Translations under genes and position numbers: made by a program | Part shown: in pieces, positions 15,729-26,313 of the stretch | Position numbering within the stretch: position 1 is the stretch's first letter | Layout: the number at the start of each line of letters is the position of its first letter | NCBI GenBank assembly: GCA_005787575.1 | Contig: SYAN01000004.1 | Coordinates: forward strand, 1-45,548 | DNA from: Actinomycetota bacterium | Lineage (GTDB): Bacteria > Actinomycetota > Actinomycetes > Nanopelagicales > Nanopelagicaceae | Reading direction: 5' to 3' | DNA length: 45,548 bases | Notes under the pieces: model-generated | Told to the model about the DNA's origin: nothing | What the model saw: only the letters and a program-made list of their open reading frames with translations | The model's database searches: none

Positions 15729-16634
15729 CTAAGAGGTCGCTAAGGCTACCAGTCGATCAACTACTTCAGCCACTTCGGTATTTACCAGCACTAAATCGAA
15801 CTCATTGGAGGCTGCAAGCTCCTCTTGAGCCAGTATCAATCGCTGGGCAATTCGTGAATCGTCATCACTTCCCCGCCCCCGAATTCTTGCCTCAAGTTCC
15901 TCCCACGAAGGAGGTGAGATGAAGACCAATGTCGCCTCAGGATGACGCTTGCGAACTTGGCGCGCTCCTTGAATTTCAATTTCGAGGACGACATGTTTTC
16001 CAAGCATTCTTTTTTCATGAACATCATGCTCAAGGGTTCCATAAAGATTTCCAGCGAATTCCGCCCACTCCATGAATTCATTATTGGCGATACGAGATTC
16101 AAAATCTTCACGGCTGACGAAATGATAGGAAACGCCATCGATCTCGCCGCTACGTGGCGCTCTCGTTGTGACGCTGACACTCACAAAGAAATCATCAAAC
16201 CGACTGAGTGATTGTGTGATTGTGCTCTTGCCAACCCCACCAGGCCCCGATATAACAAAGAGTCTCCCGTAAATGGATCCGCTCACGCCTCCAAGGGTAC
16301 TAAGCAACTTTCGCGACGGATTCTTTTCGACGAGCTCCAGAAGGCGGTCTCGTTGCTTGACCCCGAGCCCCGCAATTCTCCTTCTCGAAGATATGCCGAT
16401 TCGCTCCATTAACTCCTTTGCGCGGATCTCACCTATGAACGGTAACGACTCCAACATCTCCATAACCAACATACGATCTTTTGCTTCGCTCTCAAGTCCT
16501 AGCAGGCTTCGAAGATCGAGAGTCCCTTCTTTCAATCTTCGCTTGATATCTGCACGCTCTCGCCGCGCAGCAACCGCTTTCATTCCATTGGCACGCCGAG
16601 TCTCGGAATCGAGTTGGGGTGGCAGATGCTTCAT
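15729..16634 (-). CDS. gmk: Fusion of an mIHF-type DNA-binding domain with guanylate kinase
   Basis: A single open frame of 301 codons. Residues about 10-103 match the actinobacterial integration host factor (mIHF): a basic N-terminal helix (MKAVAARRERADIKRRLKEG) and a helix-two-turn-helix segment LESLPFIGEIRAKELMERIG plus RIAGLGVKQRDRLLEL. Residues about 123-301 are a complete guanylate kinase (GMP to GDP): P-loop GPGGVGKST at 130-138, GMP-binding VTTRAPRSGEIDGVSYHF, and EIEIQGARQVRKRHPEATLVF. In mycobacteria and Streptomyces these are two separate adjacent genes. The start at ATG 16634 is 16 bases after pyrF; an upstream in-frame start at 16748 would lie inside pyrF and adds nothing recognisable. 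A GGAGG just before codon 117 (GTG) could allow separate synthesis of Gmk. Confidence 0.9.
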   Translation of the reverse strand: MKHLPPQLDSETRRANGMKAVAARRERADIKRRLKEGTLDLRSLLGLESEAKDRMLVMEMLESLPFIGEIRAKELMERIGISSRRRIAGLGVKQRDRLLELVEKNPSRKLLSTLGGVSGSIYGRLFVISGPGGVGKSTITQSLSRFDDFFVSVSVTTRAPRSGEIDGVSYHFVSREDFESRIANNEFMEWAEFAGNLYGTLEHDVHEKRMLGKHVVLEIEIQGARQVRKRHPEATLVFISPPSWEELEARIRGRGSDDDSRIAQRLILAQEELAASNEFDLVLVNTEVAEVVDRLVALATS

Positions 16635-16650
16635 AGTTTGCTTCGCTTCG

Positions 16651-17334
16651 CTAGTGAAGTGAATCAAGAATCTCCGCTGCGGCCGCTCCGGGATCTTTCG
16701 AGGCTGTGATCGGTCTTCCAATAACGAGAAAGTCGCTACCAGCGTCAATCGCCTCTTTTGGTGTCATGGTTCTAGCTTGGTCGTCTTGTGATGATCCCGC
16801 GGGACGAATCCCAGGAGTGATTGTGATTCCTGCTGGAACACACTTCTTTATCTCTGCGACCTCGCGAGCCGAAGAGACAATTGCGCGGGCACCTGCCTGA
16901 AAGGCAAGTTCGCTCAAACCAATTACTCTCTCTTGCACCGAACCTGTGAATCCGACGCGTCTCATCTCCTCTTGGTCAAGGGAAGTCAATATCGTTACGG
17001 CTGCAATCATTGTCTCTGGTACCGCATCCGCAGCAGCCTTAATCATCTCGGTTCCACCCGTCGCATGAACTGTCAAGAAAAGCGGGCGGAGCGGAGCGAT
17101 CGACCGAGCGGCCCCAGCCACGGTGTTCGCAATATCGTGGAGTTTTAGGTCCAGGAAAAGTTCGATATCGAAACGGTCAATGAAACTACGAAGAACATCT
17201 TGACCATACTTGAGATAGAACTCAAGACCGAACTTGTAAACCGAGACGGAGCCACGTGTTGCCTTTATCAAAGAATCAACAATCGCTAGATCCGTGGTGT
17301 CAACTGCGACAATTAACGGAGAGCGCTCAACCAT
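16651..17334 (-). CDS. pyrF: Orotidine 5'-phosphate decarboxylase (type 1)
   Basis: Last step of UMP synthesis. The 227-residue TIM-barrel protein has the catalytic tetrad motif FLDLKLHDIANTV at 60-72 (Asp62, Lys64, Asp67), then VTPGIRP-like ITITPGIRPAGSSQDDQ and FLVIGRPIT. This is the type 1 family, whereas mycobacteria and many other actinobacteria use the longer type 2 enzyme. I chose ATG 17334 (MVERSPL): it overlaps the pyrD stop by 8 bases and has GGAGTGG a few bases upstream; a start at 17373 would be inside pyrD. Confidence 0.95.
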   Translation of the reverse strand: MVERSPLIVAVDTTDLAIVDSLIKATRGSVSVYKFGLEFYLKYGQDVLRSFIDRFDIELFLDLKLHDIANTVAGAARSIAPLRPLFLTVHATGGTEMIKAAADAVPETMIAAVTILTSLDQEEMRRVGFTGSVQERVIGLSELAFQAGARAIVSSAREVAEIKKCVPAGITITPGIRPAGSSQDDQARTMTPKEAIDAGSDFLVIGRPITASKDPGAAAAEILDSLH

Positions 17335-18253
17335 GAGCCACTCCGATTGCATCTCGTAACCTAGCAAAGCCATGATGAATAAGAAGAGAGGCGAGTTCGC
17401 TCTTTATTCTGACTGGAGCTAGAGGATCTCCGAAAGAAGCTGTACCGACCGAGACTGCGCTAGCTCCGGCTGCAATCAACTGCAAAGCATCTGAACCAGA
17501 AGCAACCCCACCCATTCCAAGAATTGGAACTTTTGGGAACCTGGAATGCACTTGATAGATAGCTCGCACCGCAACTGGCCTAATTGCTGGGCCGGAAAGT
17601 CCACCAGTTTTGCCACCAAGTAAAGGCTTCAGGGTCTTTGGGTCAATCACCATTCCAAGCAATGTGTTGATCAAAGCTAAGCCATCGGCACCGGCGTTTA
17701 TAACTTCTCCAGCGATAGCGCAAATATCAGTCACATCGGGTGAGAGCTTCGCAATGATTGGAAACTCACCACCAATATTTATCCTGACGGTTTCAATGAC
17801 AGCTCGAGCTGAAGTTGGATCACATGCGAAAACCATTCCTCTATTCTCAACATTGGGACAGGAGATATTTACCTCTATGGCAGCTATTCCTCGAACGCCT
17901 CTAAGTCTCCTCGCAAGTGCCCCATATTCATCAACACTCTCTCCTGCGATGGAGACAACTGCCCGCGCCCCCGTTTCAAGAAGCCACGGCAAGTCATCCT
18001 CAAGGAAATGATCTATTCCAGGGCCTTGCAATCCGATGGAATTCAACATGCCCGATGGTGTTTCAGCCATCCGCGGAGTCGCTCGCCCCGACCGAGGTCT
18101 AAGCATGATCGACTTGGTGACCATGGCACCCAGTTCAGTCAGCGGGAAGAATTGTGACAACTCCTTTCCCGAAGAGGCACAACCGCTTGCGGTGAATATG
18201 GGGTTTTCAAACTTTGCATAAGCAAGTTCCGTCGAAAGATCTACAACACTCAT
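17327..18253 (-). CDS. pyrD: Dihydroorotate dehydrogenase, class 1B catalytic subunit
   Basis: Oxidises dihydroorotate to orotate. The 308-residue FMN TIM barrel carries the class 1 catalytic Cys in EVNISCPNVENRG (Cys132), preceded by NSIGLQGPGI and followed by AKLSPDV and a C-terminal MGGVASGSDALQLIAAGASAV phosphate-binding part. Pairing with pyrK just upstream makes it class 1B (NAD-linked heterotetramer) rather than a membrane quinone enzyme. ATG 18253 overlaps the pyrK stop as ATGA; a start at 18265 is possible but less likely. Confidence 0.96.
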   Translation of the reverse strand: MSVVDLSTELAYAKFENPIFTASGCASSGKELSQFFPLTELGAMVTKSIMLRPRSGRATPRMAETPSGMLNSIGLQGPGIDHFLEDDLPWLLETGARAVVSIAGESVDEYGALARRLRGVRGIAAIEVNISCPNVENRGMVFACDPTSARAVIETVRINIGGEFPIIAKLSPDVTDICAIAGEVINAGADGLALINTLLGMVIDPKTLKPLLGGKTGGLSGPAIRPVAVRAIYQVHSRFPKVPILGMGGVASGSDALQLIAAGASAVSVGTASFGDPLAPVRIKSELASLLIHHGFARLRDAIGVAHG

Positions 18254-19098
18254 GGCGCTCCCCAAGTTCCTTCAGGGATCCCGCCTGACCAAACCACGCA
18301 TTCGCTATCGATGACAGGGCCTTCGATGCACGTTCTCGACATTTTGATGGTTCCGTTGGCATCTCTGATAGGTAAGACGCATGTCATACAGATCCCGATG
18401 CCACATGCCATAGCTTCTTCCACGGAGACAAGATGTGGAATTTGTTTGCGTTGAGCGATTTCATCTACTGCTTTCAACATGGCCATGGGCCCACATGAAT
18501 AGATCAGGTCTATTTTTTGCCGCTCAATCAACTCTTCAAGCACATCAGTCACTCGACCTTGTACTCCTGCGCTTGCATCCTCTGTCGTCACAGTTACTGA
18601 ATTGACTGTTCGTTTCCCATCAAGTGGAGCGAAGATCTTTGAAGAAGTAGAGGCCCCAATTACTGCATCAACTCGACATCCGCGCGATTTAAGATGATCG
18701 GCTAGATCGAATAGTGGTGCAGATCCATAACCGCCACCAATAATCGCAACATTGACCGGCTCAGCCGGCAATGGGAAAGATGTACCGAGCGGCCCCGTGA
18801 TGCGAAGCTGACTTCCTTCACTTTGCTTGGTAAGCCATTCACTTCCCTTGCCGTGAGCAGCAACTATTATTTCAACAGTCGAGGCATGGACTCCATCGGC
18901 CTTCGCTCGATAGATCGCAAATGCGCGATGTAGCGGCATGGCGGAGTACTCGCCACCCACTGCAATCGCGATGAAGTTCCCAGGCTTGGCCAACTTGCCA
19001 ACCTCGCCCGCTTCAAGGGCAATGTGGTGGTAAGCACCAACTTTCCTATTCGAAAGAATTCGCGCAGTCGTCACTGTTGCTCGTGGGTTGATCGGCAC
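18250..19098 (-). CDS. pyrK: Dihydroorotate dehydrogenase electron-transfer subunit
   Basis: FAD and [2Fe-2S] protein that passes electrons from PyrD to NAD. It shows an N-terminal FAD-binding barrel (AMPLHRAFAIYR region), an NAD-binding core with VAIIGGGYGSAPL, YSCGPMAMLKAV, and the C-terminal iron-sulphur cluster Cys set in EEAMACGIGICMTC with a fourth Cys in MSRTC. About 282 residues if started at GTG 19098, which overlaps the carB stop as TAGTG. An open frame extends to 19215, but that part lies wholly within carB and shows no similarity to the family. Confidence 0.92.
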   Translation of the reverse strand: MPINPRATVTTARILSNRKVGAYHHIALEAGEVGKLAKPGNFIAIAVGGEYSAMPLHRAFAIYRAKADGVHASTVEIIVAAHGKGSEWLTKQSEGSQLRITGPLGTSFPLPAEPVNVAIIGGGYGSAPLFDLADHLKSRGCRVDAVIGASTSSKIFAPLDGKRTVNSVTVTTEDASAGVQGRVTDVLEELIERQKIDLIYSCGPMAMLKAVDEIAQRKQIPHLVSVEEAMACGIGICMTCVLPIRDANGTIKMSRTCIEGPVIDSECVVWSGGIPEGTWGAP

Positions 19099-22000
19099 TA
19101 TTGACCAACTTTCATCGATAGCCACTCTTGTACAGGTTTCGCTGTCATCTCTGCGCCACGCAATGCCTTTATCGCTTCCACCGCTGCTCGAAAGGCCGGA
19201 ACGGTTGTGATGCATGGCAGGTTTTTCACTATGGAGGCAGTCCGAATTAATCGCCCATCTTGGCGCTCATCTCGCCCGTACGGCGTATTCACGACAAGTG
19301 AAACTACTCCATCTCGTATCAAATCAAGCGCGCTAATTGATTCTCCTATGAAATTCGAGCTCTCGACCGCCTGGAAGTGCTTGCGCACCAAAATCGATGG
19401 CACGCCGATCTCCCTCAAGAAGGAATGAGTACCTGCTGTGGCATAAATGGAGAAACCGAGTGAATGTAGGGCCTTAGCTGAAGCTTGAGCTGCGCCTTTA
19501 TCTTTGTCTGCGAGGGAGAGGAATACTGCACCGGATTTGGGCAGTGCACCGAATGCACTTATTTGGCTCTTGGCGAATGCAGAGCCAAAATCTTTGGCAA
19601 TTCCCATTACCTCGCCAGTTGATTTCATCTCTGGCCCGAGAACCGTATCCACACCTTCGCCACCTACCCTGCGGAAGCGATTCCACGGAAGGACCGCCTC
19701 TTTGACCGAGATCCCACGCGGAACTCCTATAGCGGGAAGGAACCCTGCTTCGATCATCGAATCGATTTTCATTCCAATAGCAATTCGAGCTGCAGCTTTC
19801 GCAAGTGGTACGCCAGTTGCTTTGCTAACAAATGGAACCGTTCTTGAGGCGCGAGGATTAGCCTCTAAGACATAGAGTTTTTCAACACCCTTACTCTTAT
19901 GGCTTTCTTGGTGACGGTGAATCGCAAATTGAATATTGATTAAACCTCTCACTCCGACGGCAGAGGCAATTTTCTCTGTCGCTGATTCGATTTCGTTCAA
20001 CATCTCTCTACTCAGTGACTGGGGTGGGATGACGCATGCTGAATCACCGCTATGCACGCCAGCTTCCTCGATATGTTCCATGATTCCACCCATGAAAAGC
20101 CTCTGGCCGTCAAAGAGAGCATCAACATCGACTTCTACTGCGAGGTCGAGGAACTTATCAATCAATACGGGTCGATCCGGCGTTATCTCAGTTGCTCTAG
20201 CGATGAAAGAAGTCAGCGCCTCATCATCGTAAACTATTTCCATCCCTCGCCCACCGAGAACGAAAGAGGGGCGAACTAGGACTGGATATCCGATTCGACC
20301 AGCAACCTCTATTGCCTCACTTGCAGTCGTTGCCATTCCAAAATCTGGGGCATGCAGTTTATTTTTCGCAAGGAGATCACCAAATGCTCCGCGTTCTTCT
20401 GCGAGCTCAATCGATGCAGGCGAGGTGCCGATTATCTTCACGCCCTCAGCCTCTAGCGCTTCGGCAAGACCAAGTGGGGTCTGTCCCCCAAGTTGGACGA
20501 TAACCCCTTCAATGGGACCTGCAAGGGACTCGGCGTGAATAACTTCAAGTACGTCCTCCAGAGTCAGAGGTTCGAAATAGAGACGATCAGTGGTGTCGTA
20601 ATCGGTCGAGACTGTCTCGGGATTGCAGTTCACCATGACGGTTTCAAAACCTGCTTCACTCAAGGTAAAGCAAGCATGGACGCAGGAATAATCGAACTCA
20701 ATGCCTTGCCCGATTCGATTAGGTCCCGACCCTAAAATGATTACGGCAGGTTTCTCCCGAGGAGCGACCTCACTCTCATCGTCATAACTTGAGTAGTGAT
20801 ATGGCGTTTGGGCTTCGAATTCGGCCGCACAGGTATCAACTGTCTTATAAACCGGTCGCAGATCGAATCGATATCGAGTTTTCCTAATCTCAGCTTCGGA
20901 GGAGTTACGAATTTGTGCAATCTGGAGGTCAGAGAATCCATGTCGTTTCATTCGACGAAGAAGCTCGCCATCGAGCTCTATCGCTTCTTTACACTCCCTG
21001 GCAAGCTGGTTTAGAAGATCAATCTGAGAGAGGAACCAGGGATCGAAGCGCGTTATCGATTGAATCTCTTTCAATGGTATTCCTGCGAAAAGCGCTCGTT
21101 GGATTCCCACCAAGCGTCTCTCAGTTGGCTGACTGATTGTTTCAATTAGTTGGTCGCGACTTTCAAAACTCTCACTCCAAAAGAAGGTCGAACCTTTCTT
21201 CTCAAGCGACCTCATAGATTTCTGGAGTGCTTCGGTGAAGTTCCTGCCAAAGGCCATCGCCTCACCAACTGACTTCATAGTCGTAGTGAGTTTTGGATCG
21301 GCATCAGGAAATTTCTCAAATGCAAAACGAGGTACTTTGACGACGATGTAGTCCAATGTTGGTTCAAACGATGCTGGAGTTGCCTCTGTGATGTCGTTGG
21401 CTATCTCATCCAGGGAAAAACCAATTGCAAGTTTTGTCGCAATCTTCGCGATTGGGAACCCAGTGGCCTTCGAGGCCAACGCCGAGGAGCGCGATACTCG
21501 TGGATTCATCTCGATGACGATGATCCGACCATTTTCGGGATGGACTGCGAACTGGATATTGCATCCGCCAGTATCGACACCGACTTCGCGGATTATCGAT
21601 ATCGATAAATCCCTCAATCGTTGAAGTTCGACATCGGTAAGAGTTAGAGCTGGAGCCACGGTGATTGAATCGCCGGTGTGTACCCCCATCGGGTCGATGT
21701 TCTCGATGCTACAGACGATGACAACATTGTCATTCTTGTCTCGCATCACCTCTAGCTCAAACTCTTTCCAACCGATGATGGATTCTTCAAGTAACACTTC
21801 ATTAGTTGGCGAATGGCGAAGCCCTGCTCCCGCAATCAGATCCAAATCTTTTTCATCATAGGCAATCCCGCTACCCAATCCGCCCATGGTGAAGGAAGGT
21901 CTCACCACGACTGGAAACTTCAATTCCTTAGCAGCATCATGACACTGCTGCATGCTGTGACAGATGACCGAACGCGCTGACTCTCCACCGACTTTTCGTA

Positions 22001-22406
22001 CTATCTCGCGGAATAATTCTCGGTTCTCACCTCGTGCTATCGCCTCGACATCAGCGCCGATCAGTTTCACGCCGTGTTTAGCAAGTACCCCTTCTTTGTG
22101 AAGTGCCATCGCCGCATTGAGAGCGGTCTGCCCACCAAGTGTTGCCAGAATCGCGTCCGGTCTCTCTTTGACGATTATCTTCTCGATGAAATCTGTTGTT
22201 ATCGGTTCGATATAAGTCGCATCAGCGAACTCCGGGTCAGTCATGATCGTTGCCGGGTTGCTATTGATCAAAATAACACGGATTCCTTCAGCCCTGAGAA
22301 CTCGACAGGCTTGAGTTCCCGAATAGTCGAATTCACAGGCTTGGCCAATCACGATTGGTCCACTCCCAATAACGAGAACGGAATTGATCTTAGAGTCCCT
22401 AGCCAC
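19098..22406 (-). CDS. carB: Carbamoyl phosphate synthetase, large subunit
   Basis: Makes carbamoyl phosphate from bicarbonate, ATP and ammonia supplied by CarA, for pyrimidines and arginine. The 1102-residue protein has two homologous ATP-grasp halves: the first opens [20 protein letters not shown], the second [20 protein letters not shown] near residue 555. It ends in an MGS-like allosteric domain ([19 protein letters not shown] onward, about 945). The start is GTG at 22406, 8 bases inside carA, with AAAGG 8 bases upstream. It belongs to the pyr operon, so the single enzyme would serve both pathways unless another copy exists elsewhere. Confidence 0.98.
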   Translation of the reverse strand: MARDSKINSVLVIGSGPIVIGQACEFDYSGTQACRVLRAEGIRVILINSNPATIMTDPEFADATYIEPITTDFIEKIIVKERPDAILATLGGQTALNAAMALHKEGVLAKHGVKLIGADVEAIARGENRELFREIVRKVGGESARSVICHSMQQCHDAAKELKFPVVVRPSFTMGGLGSGIAYDEKDLDLIAGAGLRHSPTNEVLLEESIIGWKEFELEVMRDKNDNVVIVCSIENIDPMGVHTGDSITVAPALTLTDVELQRLRDLSISIIREVGVDTGGCNIQFAVHPENGRIIVIEMNPRVSRSSALASKATGFPIAKIATKLAIGFSLDEIANDITEATPASFEPTLDYIVVKVPRFAFEKFPDADPKLTTTMKSVGEAMAFGRNFTEALQKSMRSLEKKGSTFFWSESFESRDQLIETISQPTERRLVGIQRALFAGIPLKEIQSITRFDPWFLSQIDLLNQLARECKEAIELDGELLRRMKRHGFSDLQIAQIRNSSEAEIRKTRYRFDLRPVYKTVDTCAAEFEAQTPYHYSSYDDESEVAPREKPAVIILGSGPNRIGQGIEFDYSCVHACFTLSEAGFETVMVNCNPETVSTDYDTTDRLYFEPLTLEDVLEVIHAESLAGPIEGVIVQLGGQTPLGLAEALEAEGVKIIGTSPASIELAEERGAFGDLLAKNKLHAPDFGMATTASEAIEVAGRIGYPVLVRPSFVLGGRGMEIVYDDEALTSFIARATEITPDRPVLIDKFLDLAVEVDVDALFDGQRLFMGGIMEHIEEAGVHSGDSACVIPPQSLSREMLNEIESATEKIASAVGVRGLINIQFAIHRHQESHKSKGVEKLYVLEANPRASRTVPFVSKATGVPLAKAAARIAIGMKIDSMIEAGFLPAIGVPRGISVKEAVLPWNRFRRVGGEGVDTVLGPEMKSTGEVMGIAKDFGSAFAKSQISAFGALPKSGAVFLSLADKDKGAAQASAKALHSLGFSIYATAGTHSFLREIGVPSILVRKHFQAVESSNFIGESISALDLIRDGVVSLVVNTPYGRDERQDGRLIRTASIVKNLPCITTVPAFRAAVEAIKALRGAEMTAKPVQEWLSMKVGQ

Positions 22407-23529
22407 GTTTTGCGCCTTTCATCAACGACACAAAATCATCAAAGAGATAGTTCGCATCATGAGGACCTGCCGCTGCTTCAGGATGGTACTGAACTGAGAA
22501 AGCGGGGCGTTCAAGTAATCGAATTCCTTCAACCACATCATCATTGAGACAGATATGGGTCACTTCCCCCGGTCCATAGACTGTGGAGAAGTGTCCTTCC
22601 CTTGGCGCTTCTAGAGCAAAGCCATGATTATGCGCGGTAATTTCTATTCTTCCTGATTGTCTATTCAGTACTGGTTGATTTATGCCTCTGTGACCAAATT
22701 TCAATTTATAGGTTTCGAACCCCAGTGCCCGACCAAGAATCTGATGGCCAAAACAAATTCCAAAGACCGGAATCTCCTGGTTGAGAATTTCTCGCACCAG
22801 GGCCACCGTATCGTTCATCGTCTCTGGATCCCCTGGACCGTTAGAGAGAAAGAAACCGTCTGGTGAAATGATTGCTATCTCTTTGAGTAGGTCATCATTG
22901 CTCCAAGAGCTCGGCAGAACGTGTACTTCAATCCCCCGCTCTGACATATTCCGAGGTGTAGCCGCCTTGACTCCTAGATCAAGTGCGACAACCTTGAAAA
23001 GTCTTTCTCCTTGTGCAGGCACCACATACTTGGAGGCAGTAGTAACGTCATCTGACAACATCGATCCGCTCATCTTCGGTGATTGCCGCACTGCTATCAC
23101 CATCTCCTCACGACTCTTCGAATCGCCCGAGAAAATACCGGCCCGCATAGCCCCTCGATCGCGAAGATGGCGAGTGATCGCTCTAGTGTCGAGTGACTTG
23201 ATTCCCACGACTCCTTGACGTTTCATCTCATCTTCAAGTGAACCAACGGCTCTCCAGTTGCTAACTACCGGCGAGGGATCACGTACGGCAAAACCAGATA
23301 CCCAGATTCGATTGGATTCTTGGTCCTCATCGTTGACACCAGTATTTCCAATATGAGGAGCAGTCATTACGACTACTTGCTTGTGATAAGACGGGTCTGT
23401 CAGAGTCTCTTGGTACCCAGTCATTCCAGTAGAAAAAACAGCCTCACCAAAGGTCTCTCCGAATGCGCCCCAGGCCTCGCCTTTGAATACGCGTCCATCA
23501 TCAAGAACCAGGTAAGCGACTTCACTCAT
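22399..23529 (-). CDS. carA: Carbamoyl phosphate synthetase, small subunit
   Basis: Glutaminase subunit that feeds ammonia to CarB. The 376-residue protein has the N-terminal CarA domain ([32 protein letters not shown]) and a class I glutamine amidotransferase domain with the nucleophile in [12 protein letters not shown], the second half [10 protein letters not shown], and the His/Glu in [13 protein letters not shown]. Its ATG overlaps the pyrC stop by four bases (ATGA). Confidence 0.98.
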   Translation of the reverse strand: MSEVAYLVLDDGRVFKGEAWGAFGETFGEAVFSTGMTGYQETLTDPSYHKQVVVMTAPHIGNTGVNDEDQESNRIWVSGFAVRDPSPVVSNWRAVGSLEDEMKRQGVVGIKSLDTRAITRHLRDRGAMRAGIFSGDSKSREEMVIAVRQSPKMSGSMLSDDVTTASKYVVPAQGERLFKVVALDLGVKAATPRNMSERGIEVHVLPSSWSNDDLLKEIAIISPDGFFLSNGPGDPETMNDTVALVREILNQEIPVFGICFGHQILGRALGFETYKLKFGHRGINQPVLNRQSGRIEITAHNHGFALEAPREGHFSTVYGPGEVTHICLNDDVVEGIRLLERPAFSVQYHPEAAAGPHDANYLFDDFVSLMKGAKRG

Positions 23530-24815
23530 TTTCTGATGACTCCATCACGCATCACCCATTGGCCCCGGTAAAGAACCGACTCGACCAAACCTTCCACTTC
23601 AAACCCGTGAAACGGTGTATTCGAGCTCTTTGATTCAACCTTCTCCCGATCAATCGTCCAGGTTCTTTCAAGGTCAATCACCGCAAGGCAGGCAGGCGCT
23701 CCGACAGTGAGACCACTCATTCGATCAGAGAGACCGCCGATAACAGCCGGTTTTGTGGTCATGGCAGCGATCAGTGTTTGAAGCGAGATTGAACCACTCT
23801 TGACTAGCGAGTGATAAGCGATGGCAAAGGCACTTTCAAGCCCGATCATTCCAAATGCTGCGGCTGGCCATTCGCATTCCTTTGCTTCAAGCGGATGCGG
23901 TGCATGGTCAGTTGCGACAATATCGATGGTCCCATCTGCAACCCCATCGCGTAAGGCATGGACATCGCGTTCAGTGCGAAGAGGTGGATTGACTTTGTAG
24001 ATCGGATTGAAGGTGGAAGCTAAGTCATCAGTAAGAAGCAGATGATGTGGCGTCACTTCAGCTGTCACCTGAATTCCGCGTGCTTTAGCCCACCTTACGA
24101 TCTCAACACTTCCTTCAGTACTCACATGGCAGATATGCAATCGAGAGCCAACGTGGTCAGCTAGAAGCACATCACGCGCGATTATCGCTTCCTCGGCCAC
24201 CGCCGGCCAACCTTTCAACCCAAGCCTTGACGAGATAACTCCTTCATTCATCTGGGCATCTTTAGTCAACTCTGGATCTTGGGCATGTTGGGCGATCACA
24301 CCATCGAAAATCTTCACATACTCCAATGCGCGCCTCATGAGGAGTGAGTCCGAGACACAATGTCCATCATCACTAAATACGCGAACGTTTGCTCGTGAAT
24401 GAGCCATCGCTAGAATCTCGGCAAGTTGCTTGCCCTCTTGCCCACGAGTCACAGCACCAATTGGAAGAACGTCACATCGACCCTCTTCGATGCCGAGGGA
24501 GTGAACTTGTTCAACAACTCCTGCGGTATCGGCAACCGGATTGGTGTTGGGCATCGCGAAGATTGCGCCGAATCCACCACGAACTGCCGCCCGAGTGCCA
24601 CTTGCCACTGTCTCGGCATCTTCCTTACCCGGCTCTCGAAGATGGGTATGAAGATCGACGAAACTTGGGCAGAGAAGTTTGCCTTTGAGGTCTATCTCTT
24701 CCATTGAACCCGAAGAATTTTCACCGATGGAGGTAATCACGCCTGATTCCACAGTGAGTGAAGTTCGCTCGTTACTAGCCAAACGAGCATTCACTAACTT
24801 GAAGGAGTTGCTCAT
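23526..24815 (-). CDS. pyrC: Dihydroorotase
   Basis: Cyclises carbamoyl aspartate to dihydroorotate; zinc amidohydrolase. The 429-residue length and the motifs [20 protein letters not shown] (about 54-73, the metal HxH), [26 protein letters not shown] and ATDHAPHP (catalytic Asp) identify the type I, PyrC-like form found in Gram-positive bacteria. The ATG overlaps the pyrB stop by four bases (ATGA). Confidence 0.97.
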   Translation of the reverse strand: MSNSFKLVNARLASNERTSLTVESGVITSIGENSSGSMEEIDLKGKLLCPSFVDLHTHLREPGKEDAETVASGTRAAVRGGFGAIFAMPNTNPVADTAGVVEQVHSLGIEEGRCDVLPIGAVTRGQEGKQLAEILAMAHSRANVRVFSDDGHCVSDSLLMRRALEYVKIFDGVIAQHAQDPELTKDAQMNEGVISSRLGLKGWPAVAEEAIIARDVLLADHVGSRLHICHVSTEGSVEIVRWAKARGIQVTAEVTPHHLLLTDDLASTFNPIYKVNPPLRTERDVHALRDGVADGTIDIVATDHAPHPLEAKECEWPAAAFGMIGLESAFAIAYHSLVKSGSISLQTLIAAMTTKPAVIGGLSDRMSGLTVGAPACLAVIDLERTWTIDREKVESKSSNTPFHGFEVEGLVESVLYRGQWVMRDGVIRK

Positions 24816-25777
24816 GCTTTCGCCTCCTCCGAGAGATTAATCGACGTTCCAGAAAGTAGGAGATAGAGCACAGCCATTCTTATGAAGACACCGTTCGTCA
24901 CTTGATCAACAATGACGGAGCGGACGCTATCTGCGCTCTTAGCGTCAATCTCGACACCACGATTCATCGGTCCAGGATGAAGCACAATCGCACCGTCCTT
25001 GAGTTGCGCCAAACGATCGCCATTGAGCCCGTAATATCGTGAATATTCTCTTTCACTTGGGAAAAAAGCCTCTTCCATTCGTTCACGTTGAATCCTTAAA
25101 GTCATGATTGCATCAAACTCTTCAATCGAATCTTCTAAGCGAAAAGATACGGAGCAGGGCCAACTTTCGATTCCCACCGGGAGCAAAGTCGGCGGTGCGA
25201 TCACAGTGACGCTCGCACCGAGCATAGAAAGAAGGAAGATGTTACTTCGCGCGACTCTTGAATGAAGTATGTCCCCGATGATTGCAATCTTTAGACCATC
25301 TAGGTTCGCGTTATCTCTCTTTAAGTGCTGTCGGATGGTGAATGCATCAAGGAGTGCTTGTGTCGGATGTTCGTGGGTGCCATCTCCGGCATTGATGACC
25401 GGACCCGCAATCCAACCTGCATCGGCAAGGCGTTGCGGTGCCCCAGATGCGTGATGGCGGATGACAACTGCATCTGCTCCCATAGCTTGCAGAGTTAGCG
25501 CTGTGTCTTTAAGGCTTTCGCCCTTGCTCACGCTCGATCCCTTTGCCGCAAAATTAATCACATCAGCTGAAAGTCGCTTAGCTGCTGTTTCGAAAGAAAT
25601 TCTCGTTCGAGTGGAATCTTCGAAGAAGAGGTTGACTACAGTTCTTCCGCGCAAGGTTGGAAGTTTCTTTATTTGGCCATCAGAGATCCGGGCTAACTCT
25701 TTGGCGGTATCAAGGACCGCAAGTGCGCTCTCCTGATTGAGGTCGCCGATCGAGAGAAGATGTCGTGGGAATTTCAT
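24812..25777 (-). CDS. pyrB: Aspartate carbamoyltransferase catalytic subunit
   Basis: Joins carbamoyl phosphate and aspartate, the committed step of pyrimidine synthesis. The 321-residue protein has [19 protein letters not shown] (about 51-69, carbamoyl phosphate site), [12 protein letters not shown] with the active-site Lys, [11 protein letters not shown], and later [11 protein letters not shown]. No pyrI regulatory chain is present, as expected outside enterobacteria. The ATG overlaps the pyrR stop as ATGA. Confidence 0.98.
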   Translation of the reverse strand: MKFPRHLLSIGDLNQESALAVLDTAKELARISDGQIKKLPTLRGRTVVNLFFEDSTRTRISFETAAKRLSADVINFAAKGSSVSKGESLKDTALTLQAMGADAVVIRHHASGAPQRLADAGWIAGPVINAGDGTHEHPTQALLDAFTIRQHLKRDNANLDGLKIAIIGDILHSRVARSNIFLLSMLGASVTVIAPPTLLPVGIESWPCSVSFRLEDSIEEFDAIMTLRIQRERMEEAFFPSEREYSRYYGLNGDRLAQLKDGAIVLHPGPMNRGVEIDAKSADSVRSVIVDQVTNGVFIRMAVLYLLLSGTSINLSEEAKA

Positions 25778-26301
25778 GCTTCTAGGACCACGCTGTCTTC
25801 ACCCTCAAGCGGTTCAAGTTGGACTCGCACTTGCTCATTCCTTGATGTCGGAAGGTTCTTCCCGACGAAATCAGCACGAATCGGGAGTTCTCGATGACCA
25901 CGATCAACGAGAACGGCCAACTGCACCGTTGCTGGGCGACCCAACTCACCCAGAGCATCGAGAGCTGCCCGGATAGTTCTTCCAGAAAAGAACACATCGT
26001 CAACCAAGACCACGTCTTTACCCTCGATACCGCCCGCTGGAATCTCTGTGCGGTGAAGCGGCCTAGGCGCCCTCATTCGAAGGTCGTCGCGATGAAGTGT
26101 TATATCCAGTGAACCGAGTCCTACCGCTTTGCCTTCGATTGCCGAGATCTCGGCATGGATTCGCTGCGCAAGGAGTACGCCTCGAGTGGGAATCCCAAGG
26201 AGAAGGAGCGAATCGGCTCCCTTATTTCTTTCCAAAATTTCGTGTGAAATGCGACGGATGGCGCGGGATATCTCCTCGCCCGTCAAAACGGTACGCGTCA
26301 T
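25774..26301 (-). CDS. pyrR: Pyrimidine operon regulator / uracil phosphoribosyltransferase
   Basis: UMP-responsive RNA-binding protein of the phosphoribosyltransferase fold; some members also make UMP from uracil. The 175-residue protein shows the PRPP loop [21 protein letters not shown] near 96-116 and the flanking [12 protein letters not shown] and RAPRPL segments of PyrR. ATG 26301 has an AAGGAG ribosome binding site at 26308-26313, and directly upstream of that is a stem-loop matching the PyrR-binding consensus. It heads the operon pyrR-pyrB-pyrC-carA-carB-pyrK-pyrD-pyrF, which is separated from nusB by 88 bases. Confidence 0.97.
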   Translation of the reverse strand: MTRTVLTGEEISRAIRRISHEILERNKGADSLLLLGIPTRGVLLAQRIHAEISAIEGKAVGLGSLDITLHRDDLRMRAPRPLHRTEIPAGGIEGKDVVLVDDVFFSGRTIRAALDALGELGRPATVQLAVLVDRGHRELPIRADFVGKNLPTSRNEQVRVQLEPLEGEDSVVLEA

Positions 26302-26313
26302 TCTCAGCTCCTT

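Noticed and set aside
16635-16748. Extended N-terminus of the mIHF-Gmk frame
   Set aside because: The extra 38 residues lie within pyrF and the following gap, and have no mIHF similarity; ATG 16634 fits the domain start.
19099-19215. Extended N-terminus of pyrK inside carB
   Set aside because: It would overlap carB by more than 100 bases with no PyrK-like sequence; GTG 19098 overlapping the carB stop is better.
22074-22547. A 157-codon + strand frame across the carB/carA junction
   Set aside because: Antisense to two highly conserved genes, with no family resemblance.
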